From the NCBI GenBank assembly GCA_963753225.1, contig CAVWBQ010000025.1, positions 113,550-177,549 on the forward strand: a DNA stretch of 64,000 nt, given 5' to 3'. This DNA comes from Palsa-504 sp963753225 (GTDB lineage: Bacteria; Actinomycetota; Actinomycetes; Streptosporangiales; Streptosporangiaceae). The notes below the pieces were generated by a model. The model made no database searches. It had not been told where the DNA came from and worked only from the letters and a program-made list of their open reading frames with translations. Positions within the stretch are counted from its first letter, which is position 1. Each line of letters begins with the position of its first letter. A program made the translations under genes and the position numbers. Positions 57,958-64,000 of this stretch are shown here, in pieces.

Positions 57958-57962
57958 AGCGA
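57931..57962. repeat. 32-bp perfect palindrome at the broken end of the IS3 remnant
   Basis: TCGCTGTTAAGCCGAA followed by its exact reverse complement covers 57931-57962. Its right half contains the AGCGA of the IS3 transposase SDRG codons. It shares the core GTTAAGCCGA with the 65-bp hairpin 17 bp to its right. Confidence 0.9.
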
Positions 57963-57978
57963 TTATGCCGAGGACGGC

Positions 57979-58043
57979 GTTAAGCCGAGGAATCATGGTC
58001 TGGCCTGGTCGGCCGTGGCTTGCTGACCATTCCTCGGCTTAAC
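57979..58043. repeat. Inverted repeat at the left flank of the RIT element
   Basis: Arms GTTAAGCCGAGGAAT (57979-57993) and ATTCCTCGGCTTAAC (58029-58043) are perfect 15-bp inverted copies, separated by 35 bp. They extend by GGTC/GACC with an offset. They lie 58 bp before the first recombinase gene and share GTTAAGCCGA with the 32-bp palindrome. Good candidate recombinase-binding half-sites or the left end of the element. Confidence 0.75.
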
Positions 58044-58101
58044 GTCCGGCCGGGCGGCTAGCGTCCCGTCGTTCCCTGCGTCTGCGAAAAGGAAGACGAC
58101 G

Positions 58102-59304
58102 ATGGAGATGACGGTGACGGAGATCGGCGCGGTGGTGGTCGCGGAGTTGCGCGCGGCGGGCTACCTGGAGTCGACGATCGGCCAGTACGCGAAGACGATC
58201 AAGGCGCTTAACGAGTACGCCGGGCTGGGCGGTGTCTACAGCCCGGAACTGGGAGCTGAGTTCGCGTTGCGGACGATCAGCCCGCGCACGGGGCGGTTCA
58301 GCCCGCAGCGCCGGCTGGATTACCGCCGGCTCACTGGCGTGTTCGATTCGTACGTGCGGACCGGGCGGGTGGACTTGTCGGTCCGCGGCCGCGGCGGCGG
58401 CGGACCGCGCCCGGCATGCGCCGCGCTGGCAGCGCTGGACGCCGGGTGGGAGACGGACATGGCCGGCCGGGGCCTGGCGGCAGCCACGCGCGAGGCTTAC
58501 GGGCGGGTGGCGCGCGGCTACCTGGTGTTCCTGGAGCAACGCGGGATCACCGGCCTGGACGGGGCCGACGGCGCGAGCGTGCTGGCGTTCCTGGAGTCGC
58601 TGCTGGACAGGTGGGCGAAGTCGTCGTTGTTCTGGGTGGTGTCGAACTTCCGCCCGTTCCTGAAGTTCACCGGCCGCGCCAACCTGGTCGCCGCGGTGAG
58701 CCTGGCCGGAGTCCGGCGGTCTCGCCCGATCATCGAGGTGCTGGGCGATGCTGAGGCGGACATGGTGGTCCGGGCGTGCGCCGCGGGGCGCGTCAGCGCG
58801 AGGAACGCGGCGATCACGCTGCTCGCGGTGACGACCGGGCTGCGGGCCTGCGACATCATCGCGCTGCGGATAGCTGATGTGGACTGGCGCGGCCAGGCAA
58901 TCGGCATCGTCCAGCGGAAGACCGGTAACCCGCTGACGCTGCCACTGCCTGCGCTGGTGATGGGCAAGCTCGCCGGTTACGTGCTCGGCGAGCGGCCGGC
59001 CACGGCTGATGATCACGTGTTCGTCCGCGTCGTCGCGCCGCACGTCCGGCTGGCCGATCACGCTTCGGTGCACCAGGTGATATCAGCGACGTTCGCCGCG
59101 GCGGGCGTGGCCGATGTGAAAGCCGGGACCCGGTTCCTGCGGCACAGCGCCGCGACCCGGCTGCTGCGCGCAGCGGTGCCGCTGCCGACGATCTCGGCCG
59201 TCCTCGGCCACGCCGCCGAGGACTCGACCAGTGTGTATATGAACGCTGACCGGGAGCGTCTTCTGCAGTGCGTGCTGCCAGTTCCTGCCGGGGCACGGCA
59301 ATGA
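58102..59304 (+). CDS. ritA: Tyrosine recombinase, RIT first gene (RitA)
   Basis: 400 residues. N-terminal SAM-like core-binding domain (1-200) then catalytic domain. Catalytic residues: Arg248 in TTGLRACD, Lys273 in QRKTGN, box II RFLRHSAATRLL with Arg347/His348 (the first His of the usual HxxR is Arg344), His370 in VLGHAAEDST and the nucleophile Tyr379 in SVYMNAD. Full length and intact. Start ATG 58102 follows AAAAGGAAGACGACG. The gene ends in ATGA overlap with the second gene. Confidence 0.9.
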   Translation: MEMTVTEIGAVVVAELRAAGYLESTIGQYAKTIKALNEYAGLGGVYSPELGAEFALRTISPRTGRFSPQRRLDYRRLTGVFDSYVRTGRVDLSVRGRGGGGPRPACAALAALDAGWETDMAGRGLAAATREAYGRVARGYLVFLEQRGITGLDGADGASVLAFLESLLDRWAKSSLFWVVSNFRPFLKFTGRANLVAAVSLAGVRRSRPIIEVLGDAEADMVVRACAAGRVSARNAAITLLAVTTGLRACDIIALRIADVDWRGQAIGIVQRKTGNPLTLPLPALVMGKLAGYVLGERPATADDHVFVRVVAPHVRLADHASVHQVISATFAAAGVADVKAGTRFLRHSAATRLLRAAVPLPTISAVLGHAAEDSTSVYMNADRERLLQCVLPVPAGARQ

Positions 59305-60255
59305 GCGGCACGCGGTTCACCAGCGCGTTCGCCGCTGACCTGGAGGGCTACCTGGCGTTCAAGCAGAACATGGGCTGCTACGGCGCCTCGCGCATCTGGT
59401 ACCTGCGGCAGTTCGACGCCTGGTGCGCCGAGCACAACCGGACCGTTTTTGATCAGGGCACCGTCGAAGGCTGGGTGAGAGCCCGGCTGGAAAGCTCGGG
59501 CCGGTACCGGTCGTGGATGTCTTACATCCGCGACTTCGGCCGGTGGCTGCAGGCCACCGGCCATGACGACGCCTGCGTGCTGTCGGACCGGTGGAAAGCC
59601 CCGTTCAATCCGCCGCGGCCTTACCTGCTGAGCCGCCAGGAGATCGAGCAGTTCTTCACCGCGGCGGCGAGGCTGCAGACCAGCTCGCCGTGGCGATGGC
59701 AGGCGGCGGCGTTCTTCACGCTGATGCACTCGTGCGGGCTGCGGACCGGTGAGGCCCGCGCCCTGCAGACCGGTCAGGTGGACCTGCAACACGGGCACAT
59801 TGACATCGTTCTGGTCGAAGGGAAACCGCAGCCGCAGGCTGCCGGTCACGCCCCAGGTCGCGCGGGTCCTCGACGCGTGCGACCAGCAATCCCGCGCAAG
59901 GTTCCCCGGCCGGGCGAATTTCTTCGTCTCCGGCACCGGCAGCAAGGTCAGCCCGTGCACGGCCGGAGCGGTGTTCGCCCGGATCTGGGACGAGGCCGGG
60001 CTCGCCCGGCCATCGGACGGCCGGCAGCCAGTGCCCTACGCCTTCCGCCACCACTTCGCCTACGCGTGCATCGAGCGGTGGCGGATCCAGGGCAAGGACG
60101 TGCACGCGATGCTGCCCTACCTGTCGCGTTACATGGGCCACGCGTCCTTCGACAGCACCTACTACTACATTCACACCTCGCCCGACTTCCTGGACGCCTA
60201 CGACCACATCACCCAGGCGAGCCAGGAACTGCTGCCCGAGGTCGGGTTCGGATGA
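59301..60255 (+). pseudogene. ritB: Tyrosine recombinase, RIT second gene (RitB), frameshifted
   Basis: The N-terminal half (from ATG 59301: MSGTRFTSAFAADLEGYLAF ... LMHSCGLRTGEARALQTGQV with the catalytic Arg) reads in one frame to about 59812. The rest (SKGNRSRRLPVTPQVARVLD, YAFRHHFAYACIERWRIQGK, YLSRYMGHASFDSTYYYIHT with box II, His and Tyr) reads in the +1 frame from about 59815 to 60255. One extra G in CTGGTCG at 59811-59817 explains it (CTGTCG would give IVLSKGN). Unrepaired, the first frame fuses into the third gene, making a 668-residue hybrid. Either a real inactivation, a sequencing error, or programmed slippage. No slippery homopolymer is visible. Confidence 0.85.
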
Positions 60256-61274
60256 GGCGCGACCCGGCAACCGGTGACCCGGACTTTTTCAGCTTCGCCC
60301 GGGACTACCTGCACGTCTACATGCTCCGTGTCCGGGCACTGTCGCCCAAGACGATCGAGGCCTACCGGATCAGCCTGGAATGTTTCCTGGGCTACCTCGC
60401 CGAAACCGGGCACGTCGAACGCGAGCACGTCTCCTTCGACCACTTCGACCGCCAGCACCTCAAAGCATGGCTAGCCTGGATGACCGATCATCAGGGCTAC
60501 GCGCCGAAGACCGTCACGCTGCGGCTGAGTGCCGTGAAGGCGTTCCTGGCCTACGCGGCCCAGGAGGACATCACCCTCATCGCGCTCAGCCAGGCAGCCA
60601 GGGCACTCAAGGCCCCGGCCCAGCCCCGCAAGCCCGTCGCCTGCCTCACCCCGCCCCAGATACGGGCGATCCTGGCCGCACACACCGGCACGACCGCCAA
60701 GTCCCGCCGCAACCGGATGCTGCTCATCTTGCTCTACGACACCGCGGCACGCGTGTCGGAGATCACAGGACTGACCCTGCAGGACCTGCGCCTGGCCGAG
60801 CCCGGGCACGTGACCCTCACTGGCAAGAGGAACAAGACCCGCGTGGTGCCGCTGACCGGCAAGACGATCGGACACCTGCGCGTCTATCTCACCGAGTTCC
60901 ACCCCGGCGCAGCGCGCCTGCCCGCGACACGGCCGCTGTTCTACAGCCTCCACGGCGGGCAGCCCGCCCCGCTGTCAGCAAACACGGTCTCCGCCGTGCT
61001 CAGCCAGGCCGCGCAATCTGCGCGCCAGGACTGTCCATCCATTCCCGGCAGCGTCCACTGCCACCTGCTGCGCAAGACGAAGGCCATGGACCTTTACCAG
61101 CAAGGCATCCCGCTCCCGGTCATCATGCGGCTGCTGGGCCACGAGAACGCATCGACAACCTCGGCGTTCTACGCTAACTCTCAGGAATTGCATCAGACGG
61201 GCGAGAATCCGCAGGTCGCCATGTCAGAGCGGTACTCTTCTGGGCTTTCGAGGGTTCTCGGCGTGGCTGCCTGA
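60252..61274 (+). CDS. ritC: Tyrosine recombinase, RIT third gene (RitC)
   Basis: 340 residues. N-terminal DNA-binding domain has SPKTIEAYRISLECFLGYLA; catalytic Arg167 in DTAARVSEITG, Lys192/195 in GKRNK, box II HLLRKTKAMDLYQ (His271, Arg274), His297 in LLGHENAST and Tyr307 in AFYANSQEL. All catalytic residues are present. ATG 60252 overlaps the second gene's stop (ATGA). If frame-joined to the first half of ritB, its start is not needed. Confidence 0.9.
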   Translation: MRRDPATGDPDFFSFARDYLHVYMLRVRALSPKTIEAYRISLECFLGYLAETGHVEREHVSFDHFDRQHLKAWLAWMTDHQGYAPKTVTLRLSAVKAFLAYAAQEDITLIALSQAARALKAPAQPRKPVACLTPPQIRAILAAHTGTTAKSRRNRMLLILLYDTAARVSEITGLTLQDLRLAEPGHVTLTGKRNKTRVVPLTGKTIGHLRVYLTEFHPGAARLPATRPLFYSLHGGQPAPLSANTVSAVLSQAAQSARQDCPSIPGSVHCHLLRKTKAMDLYQQGIPLPVIMRLLGHENASTTSAFYANSQELHQTGENPQVAMSERYSSGLSRVLGVAA

Positions 61275-61307
61275 TCTGGTGATTTGCCAGGGTGATCCCG
61301 CTTGATG

Positions 61308-61380
61308 CAAGATCGGCCCTTGAAACGGGCTGGATCTTGACGGGTGGAGGACTGGTTGCGGCGGGCTGATCTTGCGGGTG
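61308..61380. repeat. Hairpin and direct repeat before the truncated integrase
   Basis: CAAGATCGGCCC (61308-61319) pairs with GGGCTGGATCTTG (61327-61339) with one bulge across TTGAAAC. The right-hand arm with its flank, GGGCTGGATCTTGACGGGTG (61327-61346), is repeated directly as GGGCTGATCTTGCGGGTG (61363-61380), over the start of the integrase frame. The three related sites could bind a recombinase or autoregulator, or mark the RIT right end. Confidence 0.55.
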
Positions 61381-61957
61381 CGGCTCACATGGAGCTGGTC
61401 TCGGGTGTGGTGCAGTTGCGTCCGGAGGACGCGATGGTCGAGGCGATGCTGCGGGGCTGGCGTGCGCAGCAGAGGGCGCGCGGGCTGAGGGAGGACACGG
61501 TCGTGCCCCGGGAGCGGCTGGTGCGCCGGTTCCTGGAGTTCACTAACGAGTATCCGTGGGCGTGGTCGCCGGGGCACATGGACGAGTGGTCGCTGTCGCT
61601 GACTGCCGAGCTGCACCTGGCGCCGTCGACGATCCGGAGCTATCAGTGCTCGCTCCGGCAGTTCAGCGAGTTCCTGATCGATGGCCGGTATGGCTGGGCG
61701 GTGGCGTGTGAGCAGGCGTTCGGTCCAGGGCAGCATCCGGTGGCGATCGCTCATGAGTGGAACACGATCGCTCATCTCAACGACTACGAGGGCAGCCCCG
61801 AGGCCCGGCCGTTCACCCGCGCCGAGCTGCAGCGGTTCATGGATTACGCCGACGAGCAGGTGGAACGGGCGGTGGGCTCCAGGCGGAAGGGCGCGCTGGC
61901 CGCCTACCGGGACGCGACGCTGTTCAAGGTGATCTACGGGTGGGGGCTGTTCTCCGG
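61344..61957 (+). pseudogene. Tyrosine integrase, truncated
   Basis: About 200 residues of a phage/ICE-type tyrosine integrase: LRPEDAMVEAMLRGWRAQQR, GHMDEWSLSLTAELHLAPST, IRSYQCSLRQFSEFLIDGRY, then ARPFTRAELQRFMDYADEQV and RDATLFKVIYGWGL, the start of the catalytic Arg block (GWGLRxxE). It is cut at about 61957: after GWGLF the frame turns into unrelated sequence and no Arg, His or Tyr of the active site follows. GTG 61344 or ATG 61389 start. The Tn554-like segment begins right after the cut. Confidence 0.85.
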
Positions 61958-62067
61958 GGTTCGCTTGCTGCGCGATAGCTTCGTTTCCCGTGTTTGTGCA
62001 GCTCAGAAGCTGTTGAATGAGAGGCTATCTGCTGCGGCAGGTGTGGTGCAAGGACCTGCCCGGCGTG

Positions 62068-62610
62068 TCATCGGGGCCGGGTGGTGTGGTTGAGCTGGGT
62101 CATGAGCTCGCGGCTGGTGGCACGGGCGGCGGCGAGGTCCTCGTCGCGCTCCTCGAGTTGCATGCGCAGGTCGATGACTTGCTGCTCCAGATGCGTGATC
62201 TTCTGGTTGAGGGCGTCGATGTCGGCTGGAGCGCCGAGTCCGGACTCGCGCCAGGCCTGGTCGCCGAGTGCCTCGGAGAGGCGTTTTTCCAGGTGCTGAA
62301 TGCGGACGTTGAGCCGGACTGCGCGTTCGTGGGCGGCGAGCAGGCCGGCTTGCAGCGAGGTTCGGGTGACGGCAGGCCCGGCGCTGTCGCCGATGGCCGG
62401 TTCGGCTTGGAGCGCGTGGATCTTCTCCAGCAGGTCGCGGTGCCGGTAGAGGAACGTCCGGTCGACCCCGGCAGCACGGGCGATCCCGGACGTGCTGGTC
62501 TGCGAGCCGTCGGCGGCAGCCCGGTCGAGCGCGGCGATGACGCGCTGGCGGCGGCGCGCGGAGTCGGCCTGGCGGCCTTCCAGCATCGGTCCGGGCTTGG
62601 CGGTGTTCAT
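62068..62610 (-). CDS. DUF6262 (TnpC-like) coiled-coil protein
   Basis: 180 residues. N-terminus MNTAKPGPMLEGRQADSARR, a helix-turn-helix-like piece RAAGVDRTFLYRHRDLLEKI at 45-64 and a long coiled-coil (LNVRIQHLEKRLSEALGDQA, then ALNQKITHLEQQVIDLRMQL). In Tn554, TnpC is a small helper that affects frequency and orientation of transposition. ATG 62610 overlaps the recombinase stop (ATGA), so it is coupled. Confidence 0.85.
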   Translation of the reverse strand: MNTAKPGPMLEGRQADSARRRQRVIAALDRAAADGSQTSTSGIARAAGVDRTFLYRHRDLLEKIHALQAEPAIGDSAGPAVTRTSLQAGLLAAHERAVRLNVRIQHLEKRLSEALGDQAWRESGLGAPADIDALNQKITHLEQQVIDLRMQLEERDEDLAAARATSRELMTQLNHTTRPR

Positions 62611-64000
62611 GCGGTGGCCTCCGTGGCGATGGTGGTCGTGATGGGCGTTGCGGGCGCGGCGGGCCGGATGGCGGGCATGCCGAGGGGGACGGCGTGCGCA
62701 GCGCGATGACGGCGCACCACGGCGACCGCTTCGTCGATCTGGGCTCGCTCGGCGTCGCCGAGGCCGGCGATGTCGCCTTTGATCATGGTGATCAGGTGCC
62801 GGATCCGGCCGATCTCCTGCTCGGCGGGGGTGGCGTCGGCGCGCGCCCACTCGTCGACACCGTCGATGGCAGAGGCCAGTCGTTCCCGGGTGCGCAGCAG
62901 GTCCTGGAGATAGGCCTGCAGGTCGGGCAGGAACGCGACATTGGTCTGGAAGTGGTCGCAGCCGGCACAGCGGAACCGGATCGGGCAGGCACCGCCGCCC
63001 GCCTGGACGTTGGAGGGCTCGCTGCAGGTGCCGTACGGCACCGCGACCTGCCCGATCGCGTGCCGGGCCCGTTCGGAGTCCAGCAGTGCCCGGGCCTCAC
63101 GCCAGATGCGGCTGCCGTGCCGGTCGAAGCTGAACGCGGTGACCTTGTCAACGGCGTCGCGGCGGCGATCCTCGCCGATCCTGTAGTAGCCCCTGGTCAC
63201 GGAATAGCTTCGGTGGTCGAGAAGCTCGGCCAGCACGTCGATCGGGACACCGGAGTCGGCGTGCCTTTGGGCGTAGCTGTGACGATAGGCATACGGCACG
63301 ATCTTGCTGGTGTCGAAGACGACGTCATCGCGGGTGCGCAGTTCCGGGAGGGCGCTGACCCAGTCCCGGTGCCGGGCTTCCAGGGTCGATCTGCTGATCG
63401 GCTTGTTCCCGTCAGGGTTGCGGTAAGTGGTGGGCAGCAGTTTCAGCTTCGCGGCCGGGACGTGCGGGAACCGCTCCCGGACCCGCTGCTGCTGGCTGGT
63501 GATGACTTCGGCGGTGGCCTCGCTGATCGGCAGGCGGCGCCCCAGCCGGTCAGCCTTGACGTTGTCATAGACGAGCACCGCGCCGCCGTCTTTGTCGCGG
63601 GCCAGGCAGTCCAGCGGCAGGCTGAGGATGTCCTCTGGCCTGCGGCCGGTGTCGATCCCGATCTGGGTGGCGGCCCTGACCTCGGCCGGCTCAAGGGCGT
63701 GCAGGCTGTCGCACAGGATGGTCATGATCTCCGGCGGCAGGTCGCGACCCGGTTCGCCGCGCTGCGGGTCGGCGGGGATGTCGGCGCGTCCGATGGCGAC
63801 ATCGCCGGCCAGCCCGGCGGCGGGCTGGCCGGGCCGGGCCAGGCCCAGGGCGCGGATCCCGGCCAGGACCGCCCGCACGTCCCGGCAGATCATGTTGCGG
63901 CGGTAGCGGCTGATCTGGCCAGTTGCCTCCAGGTAGGCGATCCGGTTGAGGAAGCCCTCCACGTCGCCGCGGCCCAGCGAGGCCGGGTCAGCGCCGTGAT
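62607..64000 (-). CDS. TnpB-like tyrosine recombinase (5' end outside window)
   Basis: At least 460 residues visible, C-terminal part of a Tn554-type recombinase. Catalytic Arg in GIDTGRRPEDILSLPLDCLA, box II in VPYAYRHSYAQRHADSGVPI, His in AELLDHRSYS and Tyr in VTRGYYRI. After the catalytic core a Cys-rich part, CSEPSNVQAGGGACPIRFRC followed by AGCDHF, may bind zinc, as in TnpB relatives. The frame is open to the window edge: upstream residues (HGADPASLGRGD) keep reading before the first visible start at 63962, so the true start lies outside. Confidence 0.88.
   Translation of the reverse strand, partial: HGADPASLGRGDVEGFLNRIAYLEATGQISRYRRNMICRDVRAVLAGIRALGLARPGQPAAGLAGDVAIGRADIPADPQRGEPGRDLPPEIMTILCDSLHALEPAEVRAATQIGIDTGRRPEDILSLPLDCLARDKDGGAVLVYDNVKADRLGRRLPISEATAEVITSQQQRVRERFPHVPAAKLKLLPTTYRNPDGNKPISRSTLEARHRDWVSALPELRTRDDVVFDTSKIVPYAYRHSYAQRHADSGVPIDVLAELLDHRSYSVTRGYYRIGEDRRRDAVDKVTAFSFDRHGSRIWREARALLDSERARHAIGQVAVPYGTCSEPSNVQAGGGACPIRFRCAGCDHFQTNVAFLPDLQAYLQDLLRTRERLASAIDGVDEWARADATPAEQEIGRIRHLITMIKGDIAGLGDAERAQIDEAVAVVRRHRAAHAVPLGMPAIRPAAPATPITTTIATEATA

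Larger units (their letters stand above)
57979..61339 (+). mobile_element. Recombinase-in-trio (RIT-type) element, bounds approximate
   Basis: Three consecutive tyrosine recombinase genes on one strand with two ATGA overlaps (59301-59304, 60252-60255) are the defining layout of RIT elements. The left inverted repeat (57979-58043) and the right hairpin (61308-61339) are possible ends. They do not match each other, so exact borders cannot be set. The middle gene is frameshifted. The element lies between an IS3 remnant and another truncated integrase, and its genes are far from any cargo, as is usual for RITs. Confidence 0.75.
61958..64000 (-). mobile_element. Tn554-like transposon segment, one end, interrupted by window edge
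   Basis: It holds a minus-strand DUF6262 (TnpC-like) gene overlapping the stop of a TnpB-like tyrosine recombinase. This is the order tnpB-tnpC seen at one end of Tn554-family transposons, which insert through tyrosine recombinases rather than DDE transposases. Its tnpC-proximal end lies between about 61957 and 62067, where the truncated integrase stops. The partner tnpA and any cargo must lie beyond the window. Transposon end repeats could not be identified by eye. Confidence 0.7.

Noticed and set aside
57931..58043. CRISPR or small repeat array
   Set aside because: Only two related palindromes with different lengths; no regular spacers and no cas genes.
59268..61274. A single 668-residue fused recombinase
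   Set aside because: The middle 140 residues are Arg/Pro/Gly-rich shadow sequence, while the neighbouring frame carries the conserved RitB catalytic residues, so it is a frameshift, not a genuine fusion.

Overview
The window is high-GC DNA (roughly 70%) with GTG and TTG starts, stop/start overlaps and strong G/C third-position bias. Together with families largely confined to Actinobacteria (DUF1707, DUF574-type methyltransferases, mycothiol-dependent TIGR03083 enzymes, DUF5753, ECF42 sigma factors with DGPF partners, the tlyA-nadK-recN block), this points to a filamentous or soil actinomycete of the Streptomyces/Streptosporangiales type. No rRNA, tRNA, CRISPR array or replication origin was seen. 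The species cannot be named from the sequence alone.

Layout. 0-6.7 kb: 3' part of panB, then DUF1697, an MFS exporter, a GH13 glucosidase coupled to a P-loop kinase-like protein, a PIG-L deacetylase, DUF3291 and DUF1707 proteins. 6.8-11.5 kb: two tandem paralogous Ser/Thr kinases, the first with a membrane anchor and a large exported BNR/Asp-box domain. 11.5-12.4 kb: non-coding, with two tandem palindromes. 12.4-28.3 kb: metabolic and stress genes (DapA-like lyase, DUF4331, alpha/beta hydrolase, large LuxR regulator, Usp, S51 peptidase, LysR/class-V aminotransferase pair, methyltransferase, acyl-CoA ligase, MarR operon), with small gene remnants between them. 28.6-46.4 kb: more core-like, with purC, cutA, tlyA-nadK-recN, a second NAD kinase, a dimethylargininase-like hydrolase, a LigD-type polymerase, an SDR and an acyl-CoA dehydrogenase. 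46.4-56.3 kb: methyltransferase, monooxygenase, acetyltransferase and PPOX genes, then two complete DGPF/ECF42 sigma-factor modules on opposite strands around an uncharacterised gene and a TIGR03083 gene.

From 56.3 kb to the right edge the DNA is a stack of mobile elements. It holds a 350-bp sequence with perfect terminal inverted repeats, a decapitated DUF5753 regulator fragment, an ECF sigma gene, a broken IS3-family transposase ending in a 32-bp perfect palindrome, and a recombinase-in-trio (RIT-type) element. The three tyrosine recombinase genes of the RIT element overlap by ATGA junctions, and the middle gene carries a one-base frameshift. After it comes a fourth tyrosine integrase that is cut off, followed by a Tn554-like segment (TnpB-type recombinase plus DUF6262/TnpC-type protein) running off the window.

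The most interesting features are the RIT element with its palindromic left flank, the paired ECF42/DGPF modules, the sensor-kinase tandem duplication, several unreported hairpins and operators, and two genes whose natural C-terminal ends appear to have been lost (the LigD polymerase and the 51.9-kb gene). I did not find a clear new defence or biosynthetic system.
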